Origin: Butyricicoccus sp.
GTDB lineage: Bacteria; Bacillota; Clostridia; Oscillospirales; Butyricicoccaceae
Direction of reading: 5' to 3'
Length of the DNA: 64,000 bases
Assembly: GCA_017886875.1 (NCBI GenBank)
Contig: JAGHIZ010000059.1
Coordinates: 47,199-111,198, forward strand
Shown here piece after piece: positions 27,883 through 39,114 of this stretch. A program made the position numbers and the translations under genes. Position 1 is the stretch's first letter. Every line of letters begins with the position of its first letter. The notes below the pieces were generated by a model. That model worked only from the letters and a program-made list of their open reading frames with translations. It searched no databases and was not told the origin of the DNA.

Positions 27883-28404
27883 ATGAGTAAAGAAAAGGAA
27901 ATCCTAGAAGAAGAAATTCAGGAAACTGAACAAACTACTGAGGATACCACAGAAACTACTGAAACTGAGGAAACTGTTTCTAAAAAGCAGTATGACGATT
28001 TAAACGACAAATTCGTTAGACTTGCTGCTGAGTATGATAACTTCCGCAAACGTTCAGCAAGAGAACGTGAAGCAGCTCATAGTGATGCGGTTTCTCATGC
28101 GGTCAAAGCACTTCTTCCAACATATGATAATTTGGAAAGAGCTTTAAAAGTTGAAACAAGCGACGCTGAATATAAAAAAGGCGTGGAAATGACTATGACT
28201 CAGCTTGTTGATAGCTTAAAGAGCATCGGTGTTGAAAAGATAACTGCCGATATTGGAACCGAGTTTGACCCTAATTTCCATAATGCTGTAATGCATATTG
28301 AAAATGAAGAACTTGGCGAAAATGTTATCGCTGAGATTTTTCAGCAGGGATTTAAAATCGGTGATAAAGTAATCCGTCATGCAATGGTGCAGGTTGCAAA
28401 CTAA
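27883..28404 (+). CDS. grpE: Nucleotide exchange factor GrpE
   Basis: This 173-residue cofactor releases ADP from DnaK. An acidic, Glu/Thr-rich N-terminal tail (1-35) precedes the long coiled-coil helix (about 35-95; FVRLAAEYDNFRKRSARER is the family core), then a beta-domain with VEKITADIGTEFDPNFHNAVMH. It is the second gene of the operon, 17 bp after hrcA. Confidence 0.97.
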   Translation: MSKEKEILEEEIQETEQTTEDTTETTETEETVSKKQYDDLNDKFVRLAAEYDNFRKRSAREREAAHSDAVSHAVKALLPTYDNLERALKVETSDAEYKKGVEMTMTQLVDSLKSIGVEKITADIGTEFDPNFHNAVMHIENEELGENVIAEIFQQGFKIGDKVIRHAMVQVAN

Positions 28405-28460
28405 AAACTGCATACACTTAATTTTGTTAAATATACTATCTATTATAAAAGGAGTCTTAA

Positions 28461-30317
<1,857 letters not shown>

Positions 30318-30324
30318 TACTTTT

Positions 30325-30362
30325 AGGGCGGGACGCTAAAAATATGCGTTCCCGCCCTTTTA
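30325..30362 (+). terminator. Terminator between dnaK and dnaJ
   Basis: A GC-rich 12-bp stem with one bulge (arms 30325-30336 and 30346-30358) and a short T run. It would lower dnaJ expression relative to dnaK; dnaJ may still be reached by read-through. Confidence 0.75.
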
Positions 30363-30394
30363 TGGGTATTACTTACAAATGAGGTTATTTAATT

Positions 30395-31561
30395 ATGGCA
30401 GATAAAAGAGATTATTATGAGGTGCTTGGCGTTTCTAAAAGTGCATCTGATGATGAAATAAAAAAGGCACACAGAAAATTAGCCAAGAAATATCACCCAG
30501 ACTTAAATAAAGACAATCCAGAAGCAGCAGAAAAATTCAAAGAGCTAAATGAAGCTTATGAAGTGCTATCTGATAAAACCAAACGTCAAAAATATGACCA
30601 GTTTGGCTTTGCAGGTGTAGACCCTAACTATGGTGCAGGTCAAGGCGGTGGCTTTGGCGGTGGATTTAGTGGTTTTGGCGGCTTTGATATGGGCGATATA
30701 GGGGATATGTTCGGCTCATTCTTTGGCGGTGGTTTTGGCAGTTCTTCACGCTCGAGAAGAAATGCTCCGCAACGTGGTCAAACTATTCAGCAGCGTGTTA
30801 TGCTTTCTTTTGAAGAAGCCGCTTTCGGCTGTGAAAAGGAAATCACTATTCAACGCACAGAAAATTGTGAAGAATGTAATGGTACTGGTGCTGCAAAGGG
30901 TACGTCAGCAGAAACATGCTCAAATTGTAAGGGTTCAGGTTATATAACTCAATCTCAAAGAACTCCGCTTGGTATATTCCAAACTCAATCGGCTTGTCCT
31001 CATTGTCAGGGAACAGGTAAAATTATTAAGCATAAGTGCTCTAAGTGTGGAGGTACTGGTAAAACTCAAAAATCATGCACACTCAAGGTTAAAATCCCTG
31101 CTGGTATTGATGATGGTCAAGCAATTCAGCTTAGAGGTCAAGGCGGTTGTGGTATAAATGGTGGACCAGCTGGCGATGTTATTGTAACTGTTTCTATTCG
31201 TCCACACCCAATATTTACAAGAGAAGGTTATGATGTTGTTTGTGAAATCCCTGTTTCATTTGCACAAGCAGCTTTAGGTGATACATTACAAGTGCCTACT
31301 ATTGATGGTAAGGTTGAATATTCTATTCCAGAAGGCACTCAACCGGGAACTGTATTCCGTTTACGTGGAAAGGGAATACAAAATGTAAATGGTCGTGGTC
31401 GTGGTGACCAATATGTTAAGGTAAATGTTGAAATTCCTAGAAACCTAACCCATAGACAAAAAGAAATTTTAAAAGAATTTGAAGCAACTACAACTGATGA
31501 AAACCAACAGCAAAAAAAGAGCTTTTGGGATAAAATGAAAGACGCATTTAAAGTAGATTAA
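30395..31561 (+). CDS. dnaJ: Molecular chaperone DnaJ (type I Hsp40)
   Basis: This 388-residue co-chaperone stimulates DnaK ATPase. It has an N-terminal J domain with HPD at 34-36, a Gly/Phe-rich stretch (about 73-115), four CxxCxGxG zinc motifs (about 158-222: [32 protein letters not shown]) and C-terminal beta-domains. The order and length are those of type I DnaJ. It ends the heat-shock locus with its own terminator. Confidence 0.98.
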   Translation: MADKRDYYEVLGVSKSASDDEIKKAHRKLAKKYHPDLNKDNPEAAEKFKELNEAYEVLSDKTKRQKYDQFGFAGVDPNYGAGQGGGFGGGFSGFGGFDMGDIGDMFGSFFGGGFGSSSRSRRNAPQRGQTIQQRVMLSFEEAAFGCEKEITIQRTENCEECNGTGAAKGTSAETCSNCKGSGYITQSQRTPLGIFQTQSACPHCQGTGKIIKHKCSKCGGTGKTQKSCTLKVKIPAGIDDGQAIQLRGQGGCGINGGPAGDVIVTVSIRPHPIFTREGYDVVCEIPVSFAQAALGDTLQVPTIDGKVEYSIPEGTQPGTVFRLRGKGIQNVNGRGRGDQYVKVNVEIPRNLTHRQKEILKEFEATTTDENQQQKKSFWDKMKDAFKVD

Positions 31562-31566
31562 AAAAT

Positions 31567-31600
31567 AAAGTCTGAGGATTGTTTTTCCTCAGACTTTTTT
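31567..31600. terminator. Terminator of dnaJ
   Basis: A 12-bp perfect stem (31567-31578 with 31586-31597) followed by T residues. Confidence 0.92.
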
Positions 31601-31603
31601 GTT

Positions 31604-33049
31604 TTACACTATACGACAGCTTTCAAGCAGATTATGTTTAACATTCCAAAGCTTTTTAGATAAATCTACATAGTAGGTTTGTGGATATTCAAAACGCTTG
31701 ATTTGCTCCCAAAGTGTATCAAGCTGCTTTTGACAATAAGCTCTAATTTCATGAATATCAGGAGAATTATAAACCTTTTTACCGTTTTCAAATATTGGAA
31801 CAAGCAGAGGTTTAGCCTCATAATCGGTTAAAATTTTCTTTTTCCATGTATGAACGGGGTCAAATAGGGTATAAGGTTGGCTTTCGTCTATAACTTCATC
31901 ATGTACACAAAGTACATCACCTAAAGCCATACCGCTTTCTTTATCAAAAAAGCGATAAACCTTTTTAAAATGTGGATTTGTTATTTTCTCTACATTTTCA
32001 GAGATTTTAATTTTTGGAACAATGTTTCCATGGTCATCATCAACCGCTGCAAGCTTATAAACACCGCCAAATACAGGTTCAGATTTAGAGGTGATTAAAC
32101 GTTCACCAATGCCGAAAGAGTCAATCTTAGCACCTTGTAATAGTAAATCGCTAACTAAATATTCATCAAGTGAATTAGATGCCATAATTTGTACATCGCT
32201 ATAACCTGCTTTATCAAGCATTTTTCTAGCCTGTATAGAAAGATATGCAATGTCGCCTGAGTCAAGACGGATTGCTTTTGGACGTTTGCCCATAGGTGCA
32301 AGCACTTCATCAGCTACTCTAATGGCATTTACAACACCAGATTTTAATACATTATAAGTGTCAACTAAAAATACACAATTATCTGGGTAAATCTCTGCAT
32401 AAGCTTTAAAAGCATCATATTCACTAGGGAACATCTGAACCCAAGAATGAGCCATTGTACCACCTGCTGGAATACCATAATCTCTATCAGACATAACACA
32501 AGCTGTACCATGACAACCGCCTATATAAGATGCTCTTGCACCAAAAATAGCACCATCATAACTTTGTGCTCGGCGTGAACCAAATTCAAGCACAACTCTA
32601 CCTTGAGCAGCACGAGTTATACGGCTTGCTTTTGTAGCAATAAGCGTTTGATGATTTATTGTAAGAAGTATCATTGTTTCCACAAATTGAGCCTGTATCA
32701 TAGGCCCTGCAACGGTTACAATAGGCTCTCCAGGGAAGATTGGAGTGCCTTCTGGCACTGCCCATACATCACATTCAAATTTAAAATCTTTTAAATATGC
32801 AAGGAATGCATCAGAAAAGCAATTTTTACTTTTTAAATACTCAATATCTTCATCTGTAAATTTAAGGTTTTCAAAATATTCTATAAGCTGTTCTACACCT
32901 GCCATAATAGCATATCCGCCACCATCTGGCACACGTCTAAAAAACATATCAAAGTAGGCTCTACGGTTAGCCATACCCTTTTCAAAGTAGCCATGAGCCA
33001 TAGTAAACTCATAAAAATCGGTGAGCATAGTTAGATTTTTTTCTGTCAT
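31604..33049 (-). CDS. pncB: Nicotinate phosphoribosyltransferase
   Basis: This 481-residue enzyme makes nicotinate mononucleotide from nicotinic acid and PRPP for NAD salvage. Family motifs: LTDFYEFTMAHGYF at the N-terminus, EFGSRRAQSYDGAIFGARA near 165 (active site), GTMAHSWVQMFPSEYDAF (phospho-accepting His), FLVDTYNVLKSGV and RLDSGDIAYLS near 265. The length fits the long PncB2-like Firmicute form. It stands alone with a possible NiaR-type operator upstream. Confidence 0.95.
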   Translation of the reverse strand: MTEKNLTMLTDFYEFTMAHGYFEKGMANRRAYFDMFFRRVPDGGGYAIMAGVEQLIEYFENLKFTDEDIEYLKSKNCFSDAFLAYLKDFKFECDVWAVPEGTPIFPGEPIVTVAGPMIQAQFVETMILLTINHQTLIATKASRITRAAQGRVVLEFGSRRAQSYDGAIFGARASYIGGCHGTACVMSDRDYGIPAGGTMAHSWVQMFPSEYDAFKAYAEIYPDNCVFLVDTYNVLKSGVVNAIRVADEVLAPMGKRPKAIRLDSGDIAYLSIQARKMLDKAGYSDVQIMASNSLDEYLVSDLLLQGAKIDSFGIGERLITSKSEPVFGGVYKLAAVDDDHGNIVPKIKISENVEKITNPHFKKVYRFFDKESGMALGDVLCVHDEVIDESQPYTLFDPVHTWKKKILTDYEAKPLLVPIFENGKKVYNSPDIHEIRAYCQKQLDTLWEQIKRFEYPQTYYVDLSKKLWNVKHNLLESCRIV

Positions 33050-33097
33050 ATTTTTCTCAATTCCCTTTCAAGAAACATAAATTTCATCTGAAAACAA

Positions 33098-33117
33098 ACA
33101 GGTGTCTTTACACCCTT
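33098..33117 (-). promoter_or_regulatory. Possible NiaR-type operator upstream of pncB
   Basis: An imperfect inverted repeat, AGGTGTctttACACCC, lies about 60 bp upstream of the pncB start. Niacin-responsive NiaR repressors of Firmicutes bind TGTC/GACA-containing repeats near such genes. The similarity is from memory and only partial, so this is a weak call. Confidence 0.3.
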
Positions 33118-33198
33118 AATAAAACTATGATATTACGAAAAGATAAAAATTTCAAGAAAAATCGTAAAACTTTAAAAAAACAAAATTCATGCATAAAC

Positions 33199-33212
33199 TG
33201 CATAAATATTCA
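33199..33212 (+). promoter_or_regulatory. ArgR/AhrC-type ARG box upstream of argG
   Basis: TGCATAAATATTCA agrees with the ARG-box palindrome TGAATAATTATTCA at 12 of 14 positions. It lies 27 bp upstream of the -35, and a second partial half-site (CATGCATAAA) lies next to it, so paired boxes are possible. It fits arginine-dependent repression of the arg operon. Confidence 0.65.
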
Positions 33213-33238
33213 TTTTTCAAAATATTTATTTATTTTTC

Positions 33239-33267
33239 TTGCAATAACCGTATTTAGGAGTTATAAT
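33239..33267 (+). promoter_or_regulatory. Predicted promoter of arg operon
   Basis: TTGCAA (33239-33244) and TATAAT (33262-33267) are separated by 17 bp. The leader contains a small hairpin (TTATCC 33272-33277 with GGATAA 33285-33290) just before the RBS ggagga. Confidence 0.8.
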
Positions 33268-33308
33268 AATTTTATCCCGAAATCGGATAAATTTGGAGGA
33301 ATATAAAG

Positions 33309-34559
33309 ATGGAAAAGAAATACAACAAAGTAGTTTTAGCATATTCAGGCGGTCTTGATACTTCTGTGCTTATCCCTTGGCTAAAAGAGCATTATGGCTG
33401 TGAAGTTATCGCTGTATCTGGTAATGTAGGTCAAGCAAGCGAGCTTGAAGGTCTTGAAGAACGTGCACTCGGTACTGGTGCGTCTAAGCTATACATTGAA
33501 GATTTAACAAAGGAATTTGTTGATGATTATATTATCCCAACAATGCAGGCTGGTGCGTCTTATGAGCAATATCTTTTAGGTACTTCATTTGCACGTCCAA
33601 TCATTGCAAAGCGTATTGTTGAAATCGCTAAAAAAGAAGGTGCAGATGCTATCTGTCATGGTTGCACAGGTAAAGGCAATGACCAAGTACGTTTTGAGCT
33701 AGCTATTAAAGCTTTTGCTCCAGATATGGACATTATTGCTCCATGGCGTTTCTGGGAACTTAACTCTCGTGAAAAGGAAATCGAATACGCTGAAAAGCAC
33801 AATATACCATTAAAGATAAATAAGGAAACTAACTATTCTAAGGATAAGAACCTGTGGCACTTATCACATGAAGGTCTTGACCTTGAAGACCCTGCAAATG
33901 AAGCTCCACTAAATAAGGAAGGTTTCCTTGAAATGGGCGTTTCTCCAGAGCAAGCTCCAGACGTTCCAACTTATGTGACTATTCACTTTGAAAAGGGTGT
34001 TCCAACTGCTATTGATGGTGTAGAGATGGACTCTGTAGCCCTTATCACTAAGCTAAATGAGCTTGGTGGTGCTAATGGTTGCGGTATTCTTGATATTGTT
34101 GAAAACCGTCTTGTTGGTATGAAGAGCCGTGGTGTATATGAAACTCCAGGTGGTGCTGTTTTATATGCTGCTCATCAGAAACTAGAGGAAATCACTCTTG
34201 ATAAAGAAACTGCTCATTATAAACAGCAGCTCGCACTAAAGTTTGCAGACCTTGTATACAATGGTCAGTGGTACACTCCACTTCGCAAGGCTATGACCGC
34301 TTTTGTTGACGCTACTCAGGAAACTGTTACTGGTGATGTTAAGCTAAAGCTTTATAAGGGCAATATTATCCCTGCATCTGTAACTTCTCCTTATTCTCTA
34401 TACTCTGCTGGTATGGCTACATTTGATGAGGACGATTGCTATGACCAAGCTGACTCTGCTGGTTTCATTAACCTGTTTGGTCTTCCACTAAAGGTTCGTG
34501 CATTAAATGACCAAGCATTATTTGAAAAGACTGGTAAGCACTTCCCAAGTGTAGAATAA
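33309..34559 (+). CDS. argG: Argininosuccinate synthase
   Basis: This 416-residue enzyme joins citrulline and aspartate with ATP. Motifs: [16 protein letters not shown] (ATP PP-loop, near residues 9-24), [15 protein letters not shown] near 120 and the citrulline-binding [17 protein letters not shown]. The length is typical. It is the first gene of argGHCJBDF and carries the promoter, ARG box and strong RBS. Synonymous codon choice looks adapted, suggesting high expression. Confidence 0.97.
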   Translation: MEKKYNKVVLAYSGGLDTSVLIPWLKEHYGCEVIAVSGNVGQASELEGLEERALGTGASKLYIEDLTKEFVDDYIIPTMQAGASYEQYLLGTSFARPIIAKRIVEIAKKEGADAICHGCTGKGNDQVRFELAIKAFAPDMDIIAPWRFWELNSREKEIEYAEKHNIPLKINKETNYSKDKNLWHLSHEGLDLEDPANEAPLNKEGFLEMGVSPEQAPDVPTYVTIHFEKGVPTAIDGVEMDSVALITKLNELGGANGCGILDIVENRLVGMKSRGVYETPGGAVLYAAHQKLEEITLDKETAHYKQQLALKFADLVYNGQWYTPLRKAMTAFVDATQETVTGDVKLKLYKGNIIPASVTSPYSLYSAGMATFDEDDCYDQADSAGFINLFGLPLKVRALNDQALFEKTGKHFPSVE

Positions 34560-34569
34560 GAGGTAAATT

Positions 34570-35964
34570 ATGGCTAAATTATGGGCAGGCAGATTTCAAA
34601 AGGAAACTGACCTTGTAGTAAATGATTTTAACTCCTCTATTATGTTTGACTGTCGTCTTTATAAAGAGGATATAACAGGCTCTATTGCTCATGCAACTAT
34701 GCTCGGTAAACAAGGTATTATCGAGCAGCATGAGGCAGAAAAGATTGTTGCAGGTCTCAAGGAGATTTTAGCAGATATTGAAGCGGGCAATGTAGAGTTC
34801 TCTTTAGATTATGAAGATATTCATATGAATGTAGAGCAACTTCTAACTGAGAGAATAGGCGATACAGGTAAACGCCTGCATACAGGTCGTTCAAGAAATG
34901 ACCAAGTAGCACTTGACATGCGTCTTTATGTTAAGAAAGAAATTGCTGAGATTATTGGTTTAACTCTTGATTTTATGAAGGCTCTTTGTGATAAATCTAA
35001 GGAAAATTTAGATGCTGTTATGCCAGGCTATACACATCTTCAAAGAGCACAGCCTACAACATTCGCTCACTATATGATGGCTTATGCAAATATGCTAAAG
35101 CGTGATGTTATGCGTCTTGATGACTGCTTAGAGCGTATGGACGATATGCCACTCGGCTCTGGTGCACTTGCTTCAACTACATATCCTATTGATAGAGATT
35201 TTGTGCGTGAACAGCTTGGCTTTGCAAGATTGACTGATAACTCTCTTGATGGTGTTTCTGATAGAGATTACTGTATTGAGCTTTGTTCTGATTTATCTAT
35301 CTTAATGATGCACTTATCAAGACTTTCAGAAGAAATTATTTCTTGGTGTTCTTGGGAATTTAAATTTGTGGAACTAGATGACGCTTATTCAACTGGTTCA
35401 TCTATTATGCCACAAAAGAAAAACCCTGATGTTTGTGAACTTATCCGTGGTAAAACTGGTCGTGTATATGGCAGTCTTACAACTCTGCTTACAATGCTCA
35501 AAGGCTTACCACTTGCATATAATAAAGATATGCAAGAGGATAAAGAGGCTGTATTTAATGCTATTGACACAGTAAAGCAGTGTTTAGAAGTATTTACTCC
35601 AATGTTTACTACAATGACACTGCGTAAGGACAATATGCGTAAAGCAGCGTCTAAGGGCTTTATCAATGCAACTGACTGTGCAGACTATCTAACTAAAAAG
35701 GGTATGCCATTTAGAGATGCATATAAAACTGTTGGCAGACTGGTTAGCGAATGTATTAAGGCTGATGAAACTCTGGAAACACTTACTCTAAAGGACTTTG
35801 GTGCAATTTCAAAGATGTTTGCACCTGATGTTTATGATGCTCTTGACCTTAACACTTGTGTAAGAGAGCGCAAAGTAATCGGTGGTCCAGCTCCAGAGGA
35901 AGTTAAACGTCAGATTGCAAAAATTGAGAAATTTATGGAGCAATATGAGGCAGTAGAACAATGA
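34570..35964 (+). CDS. argH: Argininosuccinate lyase
   Basis: This 464-residue fumarase-superfamily enzyme splits argininosuccinate into arginine and fumarate. The signature GSSIMPQKKNPD (about 277-288) holds the catalytic Ser loop. HTGRSRNDQVALDMRLY and GYTHLQRAQPTTFAHY (catalytic His) are present. It lies 10 bp after argG and overlaps argC by 4 bp. Confidence 0.97.
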   Translation: MAKLWAGRFQKETDLVVNDFNSSIMFDCRLYKEDITGSIAHATMLGKQGIIEQHEAEKIVAGLKEILADIEAGNVEFSLDYEDIHMNVEQLLTERIGDTGKRLHTGRSRNDQVALDMRLYVKKEIAEIIGLTLDFMKALCDKSKENLDAVMPGYTHLQRAQPTTFAHYMMAYANMLKRDVMRLDDCLERMDDMPLGSGALASTTYPIDRDFVREQLGFARLTDNSLDGVSDRDYCIELCSDLSILMMHLSRLSEEIISWCSWEFKFVELDDAYSTGSSIMPQKKNPDVCELIRGKTGRVYGSLTTLLTMLKGLPLAYNKDMQEDKEAVFNAIDTVKQCLEVFTPMFTTMTLRKDNMRKAASKGFINATDCADYLTKKGMPFRDAYKTVGRLVSECIKADETLETLTLKDFGAISKMFAPDVYDALDLNTCVRERKVIGGPAPEEVKRQIAKIEKFMEQYEAVEQ

Positions 35965-36899
35965 AACCTGTTATTTATATAGATGGTAAGGAAGGAACTA
36001 CTGGACTTCAAATTTATGAGCGTTTAGGCTCAAGAGATGATTTAAAATTATTGCTTATTGATGAAGATAAACGAAAAGATATAAATGAGCGTGCAAAGCT
36101 TATAAATCAGGCAGATATAGTATTTTTATGTCTGCCTGATGCAGCCGCTATAGAGGCAGTAAGCTTGGTTACAAATCCAAATACCAGAATTATTGATGCC
36201 TCAACTGCTCATAGAACAAATCCCGCTTGGGATTATGGTTTTCCAGAGCTATCAAGCGAAAAACGACAGGCTATTGCAAATTCTAAAAGAGTTGCAAACC
36301 CAGGTTGTCATGCAACAGGTTTTATATCTATTGTTTATCCGCTTGTAAAGCTCGGTATACTTCCTAAAGATTATCCAATGTCATTTTTCTCACTGACTGG
36401 TTATTCAGGAGGCGGCAAAAAAATGATTGCTTCTTATGAAAGCGAGGATAAACCACAGGAATATTTTGCACCTAGAATTTATGGTCTTAACTTAAATCAT
36501 AAGCATTTACCAGAAATGAAAGCGGTTTGTGAAATTGACAATCCGCCAGTATTTGCACCTGTAGTTGATGATTACTATAAAGGTATGGCGGGTACTTTAA
36601 GCCTTGTAAACAATAATCTTAACGGAAATCCAACCGCAGAGCAAATTCATAGAGCACTTTGTGATTATTACAAAGGTCAAAAATTTGTTACTGTTGCACC
36701 ATTTGGCGGTGATACAGATATGCTTGGAGCTAATACAATGGCAGGTAAGGACAGCTTAAAAATTGTAGTTTGTGGAAATGAAAACCAAACTATGATTACT
36801 GCTTTGTTTGATAATCTAGGCAAGGGGGCATCTGGTGCGGCTGTACAGAATATGAATATTATGCTCGGTATGGACGAAACCACAGGTCTTAATATATAG
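35961..36899 (+). CDS. argC: N-acetyl-gamma-glutamyl-phosphate reductase (short form)
   Basis: This 312-residue NADPH enzyme reduces N-acetylglutamyl phosphate. It belongs to the shorter type 2 ArgC group (about 310 residues, against 345 for type 1). The catalytic Cys116 lies in ANPGCHATGF. The N-terminal GKEGTTGLQIYERL stands in place of the usual GASGYTG. Its start overlaps argH by 4 bp. Confidence 0.93.
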   Translation: MKPVIYIDGKEGTTGLQIYERLGSRDDLKLLLIDEDKRKDINERAKLINQADIVFLCLPDAAAIEAVSLVTNPNTRIIDASTAHRTNPAWDYGFPELSSEKRQAIANSKRVANPGCHATGFISIVYPLVKLGILPKDYPMSFFSLTGYSGGGKKMIASYESEDKPQEYFAPRIYGLNLNHKHLPEMKAVCEIDNPPVFAPVVDDYYKGMAGTLSLVNNNLNGNPTAEQIHRALCDYYKGQKFVTVAPFGGDTDMLGANTMAGKDSLKIVVCGNENQTMITALFDNLGKGASGAAVQNMNIMLGMDETTGLNI

Positions 36900-36914
36900 G
36901 GAGAAAAATAAATT

Positions 36915-38123
36915 ATGAAAATCATTTCAGGCGGCGTATGTGCTGCAAAGGGATTTAAAGCGGGTGCAACACGTTGCGGAATTAAAGAAAGCCGCAAAAC
37001 TGATGACCTTGCAATTATTCTTTCTGAATGTGAGTGTACAGCAGCTGCAACATACACATTAAATAGAGTAAAGGCGGCTCCACTTTATATTACAATGGAG
37101 CACTTAGAAGATGGTGTAGCTCGTGCGATTGTTGTAAATGCTGGTAATGCTAACGCTTGTGCACCAGATGGTATGGAAAATGCAAAGCGTCAAGCACAAG
37201 CCGCTGCAAAGCTGCTTGGTGTTGAAGAAGATAGAGTTCTTGTAGCATCAACTGGTGTTATTGGTCAAAGATTAAATATAGAATGTATTGAAGAAAACAT
37301 TGGCAATTTAAAGCTTTCAAACAATGGTTCAGAGGCTGCAAGCCATGCAATTTTAACCACTGATACAAAGGTTAAAAGCGTTGCTATTGAATTTAATGTT
37401 GGCGGTAAAACATGTCATATCGGTGGTATAGCAAAGGGTAGCGGTATGATACACCCTAATATGGGTACTATGCTCGGTTTTATCACAACTGACTGCAATA
37501 TTACACATGAGATGTTACAAATCGCACTTGTTGAAAGTGTTCGCAGAAGTTATAACAGAGTTAGTGTTGATGGCGATACTTCAACTAATGATATGTGTAT
37601 TGTTATGGCAAACGGTCTGGCAGGTAATGAACAGATTGATTGGCAAAATGAGGACTTTGACAAGTTCTATCAAGCACTTCATGAAGTAAATGTGCGTTTA
37701 GCTCGTATGATTGCAAGTGATGGCGAGGGTGCAACAAAGCTTATCACTTGTACTGTAAGTGGTGCTAGAAGTGAAGAAGCCGCAGAACGTCTTGCAAAGG
37801 CAGTATGTGCATCTAGTCTTGTAAAGGCCGCTATGTTTGGTGCAGATGCTAACTGGGGCAGAGTGCTTTGTGCTATGGGCTATTCTAAAGCACCATTTAG
37901 ACCAGAATATGTTACAGTTTCATTCTCATCTAGTGTAGGCACTGTTATGGTCTGTGACCATGGTTACGGCTTGGATTTTGATGAGGATTTAGCAAAGCAG
38001 ATTTTGCTTGAAAACGAGGTTAATATTGATGTTGAGCTTTACGAGGGTGAAGAAAAAGCTACCTGTTGGGGCTGTGACCTAACCTATGATTATGTAAAGA
38101 TTAACGGCGATTATCGTACCTAA
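36915..38123 (+). CDS. argJ: Bifunctional ornithine acetyltransferase/N-acetylglutamate synthase
   Basis: This 402-residue enzyme recycles the acetyl group from N-acetylornithine to glutamate, so no separate argA or argE is required. It is made as a precursor that cuts itself before Thr185 (PNMGTMLGFITTD), giving alpha and beta chains; the Thr becomes the nucleophile. VNAGNANACAP, ASTGVIGQRL and GADANWGRVLCAMGYS support the call. Whether it also makes acetylglutamate from acetyl-CoA (bifunctional) cannot be seen from sequence. Confidence 0.96.
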   Translation: MKIISGGVCAAKGFKAGATRCGIKESRKTDDLAIILSECECTAAATYTLNRVKAAPLYITMEHLEDGVARAIVVNAGNANACAPDGMENAKRQAQAAAKLLGVEEDRVLVASTGVIGQRLNIECIEENIGNLKLSNNGSEAASHAILTTDTKVKSVAIEFNVGGKTCHIGGIAKGSGMIHPNMGTMLGFITTDCNITHEMLQIALVESVRRSYNRVSVDGDTSTNDMCIVMANGLAGNEQIDWQNEDFDKFYQALHEVNVRLARMIASDGEGATKLITCTVSGARSEEAAERLAKAVCASSLVKAAMFGADANWGRVLCAMGYSKAPFRPEYVTVSFSSSVGTVMVCDHGYGLDFDEDLAKQILLENEVNIDVELYEGEEKATCWGCDLTYDYVKINGDYRT

Positions 38124-38135
38124 AACATATTTGTT

Positions 38136-38192
38136 GAAATCTTCGTTCTCGGGCACAGGATTTCCTATGTCCAGTGACGAGGATTTCTTTTT
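38136..38192 (+). terminator. Structured terminator or attenuator between argJ and argB
   Basis: A long hairpin: an 11-bp basal stem with one G-U pair (38136-38146 with 38177-38187), an internal loop, and an apical stem around GGATTTCC, followed by a run of T residues. It sits inside the arg operon and would make expression of argB-argD-argF lower than, or separately set from, argGHCJ. Confidence 0.75.
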
Positions 38193-38219
38193 TAATTACC
38201 ATAAAAAAGAGGGAAATAA

Positions 38220-39086
38220 ATGAATTTTGATGCAGAAACAAAAGCTAATATTCTTGTTGAAGCTTTGCCTTATATTCAGGAATATTATGGTCAAACAGTA
38301 GTTGTTAAATATGGCGGAAACGCTATGATAAATGAAGAACTAAAGGACGCTGTTATACATGATATAGTGCTTTTAAGCCTTGTAGGTGTAAAAGTGGTTG
38401 TAGTGCATGGCGGTGGTCCAGAAATATCCGAAATGCTTAAAAAAACAGGAAAGCAATCCAAGTTTGTTAAGGGCTTACGCTATACAGACAGAGAAACAAT
38501 GGATATTGTACAGATGGTTCTTTGTGGTAAGGTAAACAAAGACCTTGTAACTTTGCTTTCAAAAGCAGGCGGTAAGGGGTTAGGTCTTGGCGGTATGGAC
38601 GGCGGATTATTTAAGGCAAAACGTCTGACCGATGAAGAAGGCACAGATTTCGGCTATGTTGGTGATATAGTTGATGTAAACCCACAGCCTGTTATTGATA
38701 CGCTTTCTAAGGGTTATATACCTGTTGTATCAACTGTTGCAGAAGGTATTGATGCTGATACAAATTATAATATAAATGCGGATACAGCAGCAGCTAAACT
38801 TGCAATAGCTCTTGGTGCTAAAAAACTGATTTTACTTACAGATGTTCGTGGCTTACTTCGTGACCCTAAGGACGAGGAAACTTTAATTCACAAGCTAAAG
38901 GTTTCTGAAGTTCCAGCACTTATTAAAGAGGGTATCATATCAGGTGGTATGATACCTAAGGTTGATTGCTGTGTTGAGGCAGTGCGTAAGGGTGTTGAAC
39001 GTGCTAACATTCAAGATGGTAGAGTGCCACATTCTATTTTAATTGAGCTATTAAGTAAAGTCGGTGTAGGTACTATGTTCCATTAA
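38220..39086 (+). CDS. argB: Acetylglutamate kinase
   Basis: This 288-residue kinase phosphorylates N-acetylglutamate. Motifs: VVKYGGNAMIN (about 27-37), VVVHGGGPEISEML, YNINADTAAAKLAIAL near 185 and GMIPKVDCCVEAV near 243. The N-terminal helix typical of the arginine-inhibited hexameric form (NFDAETKANILVEALPYIQEYYG) is present, so feedback inhibition by arginine is likely. Confidence 0.97.
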   Translation: MNFDAETKANILVEALPYIQEYYGQTVVVKYGGNAMINEELKDAVIHDIVLLSLVGVKVVVVHGGGPEISEMLKKTGKQSKFVKGLRYTDRETMDIVQMVLCGKVNKDLVTLLSKAGGKGLGLGGMDGGLFKAKRLTDEEGTDFGYVGDIVDVNPQPVIDTLSKGYIPVVSTVAEGIDADTNYNINADTAAAKLAIALGAKKLILLTDVRGLLRDPKDEETLIHKLKVSEVPALIKEGIISGGMIPKVDCCVEAVRKGVERANIQDGRVPHSILIELLSKVGVGTMFH

Positions 39087-39114
39087 TAATATTAAAAATC
39101 AAGGTGAAATAAAA

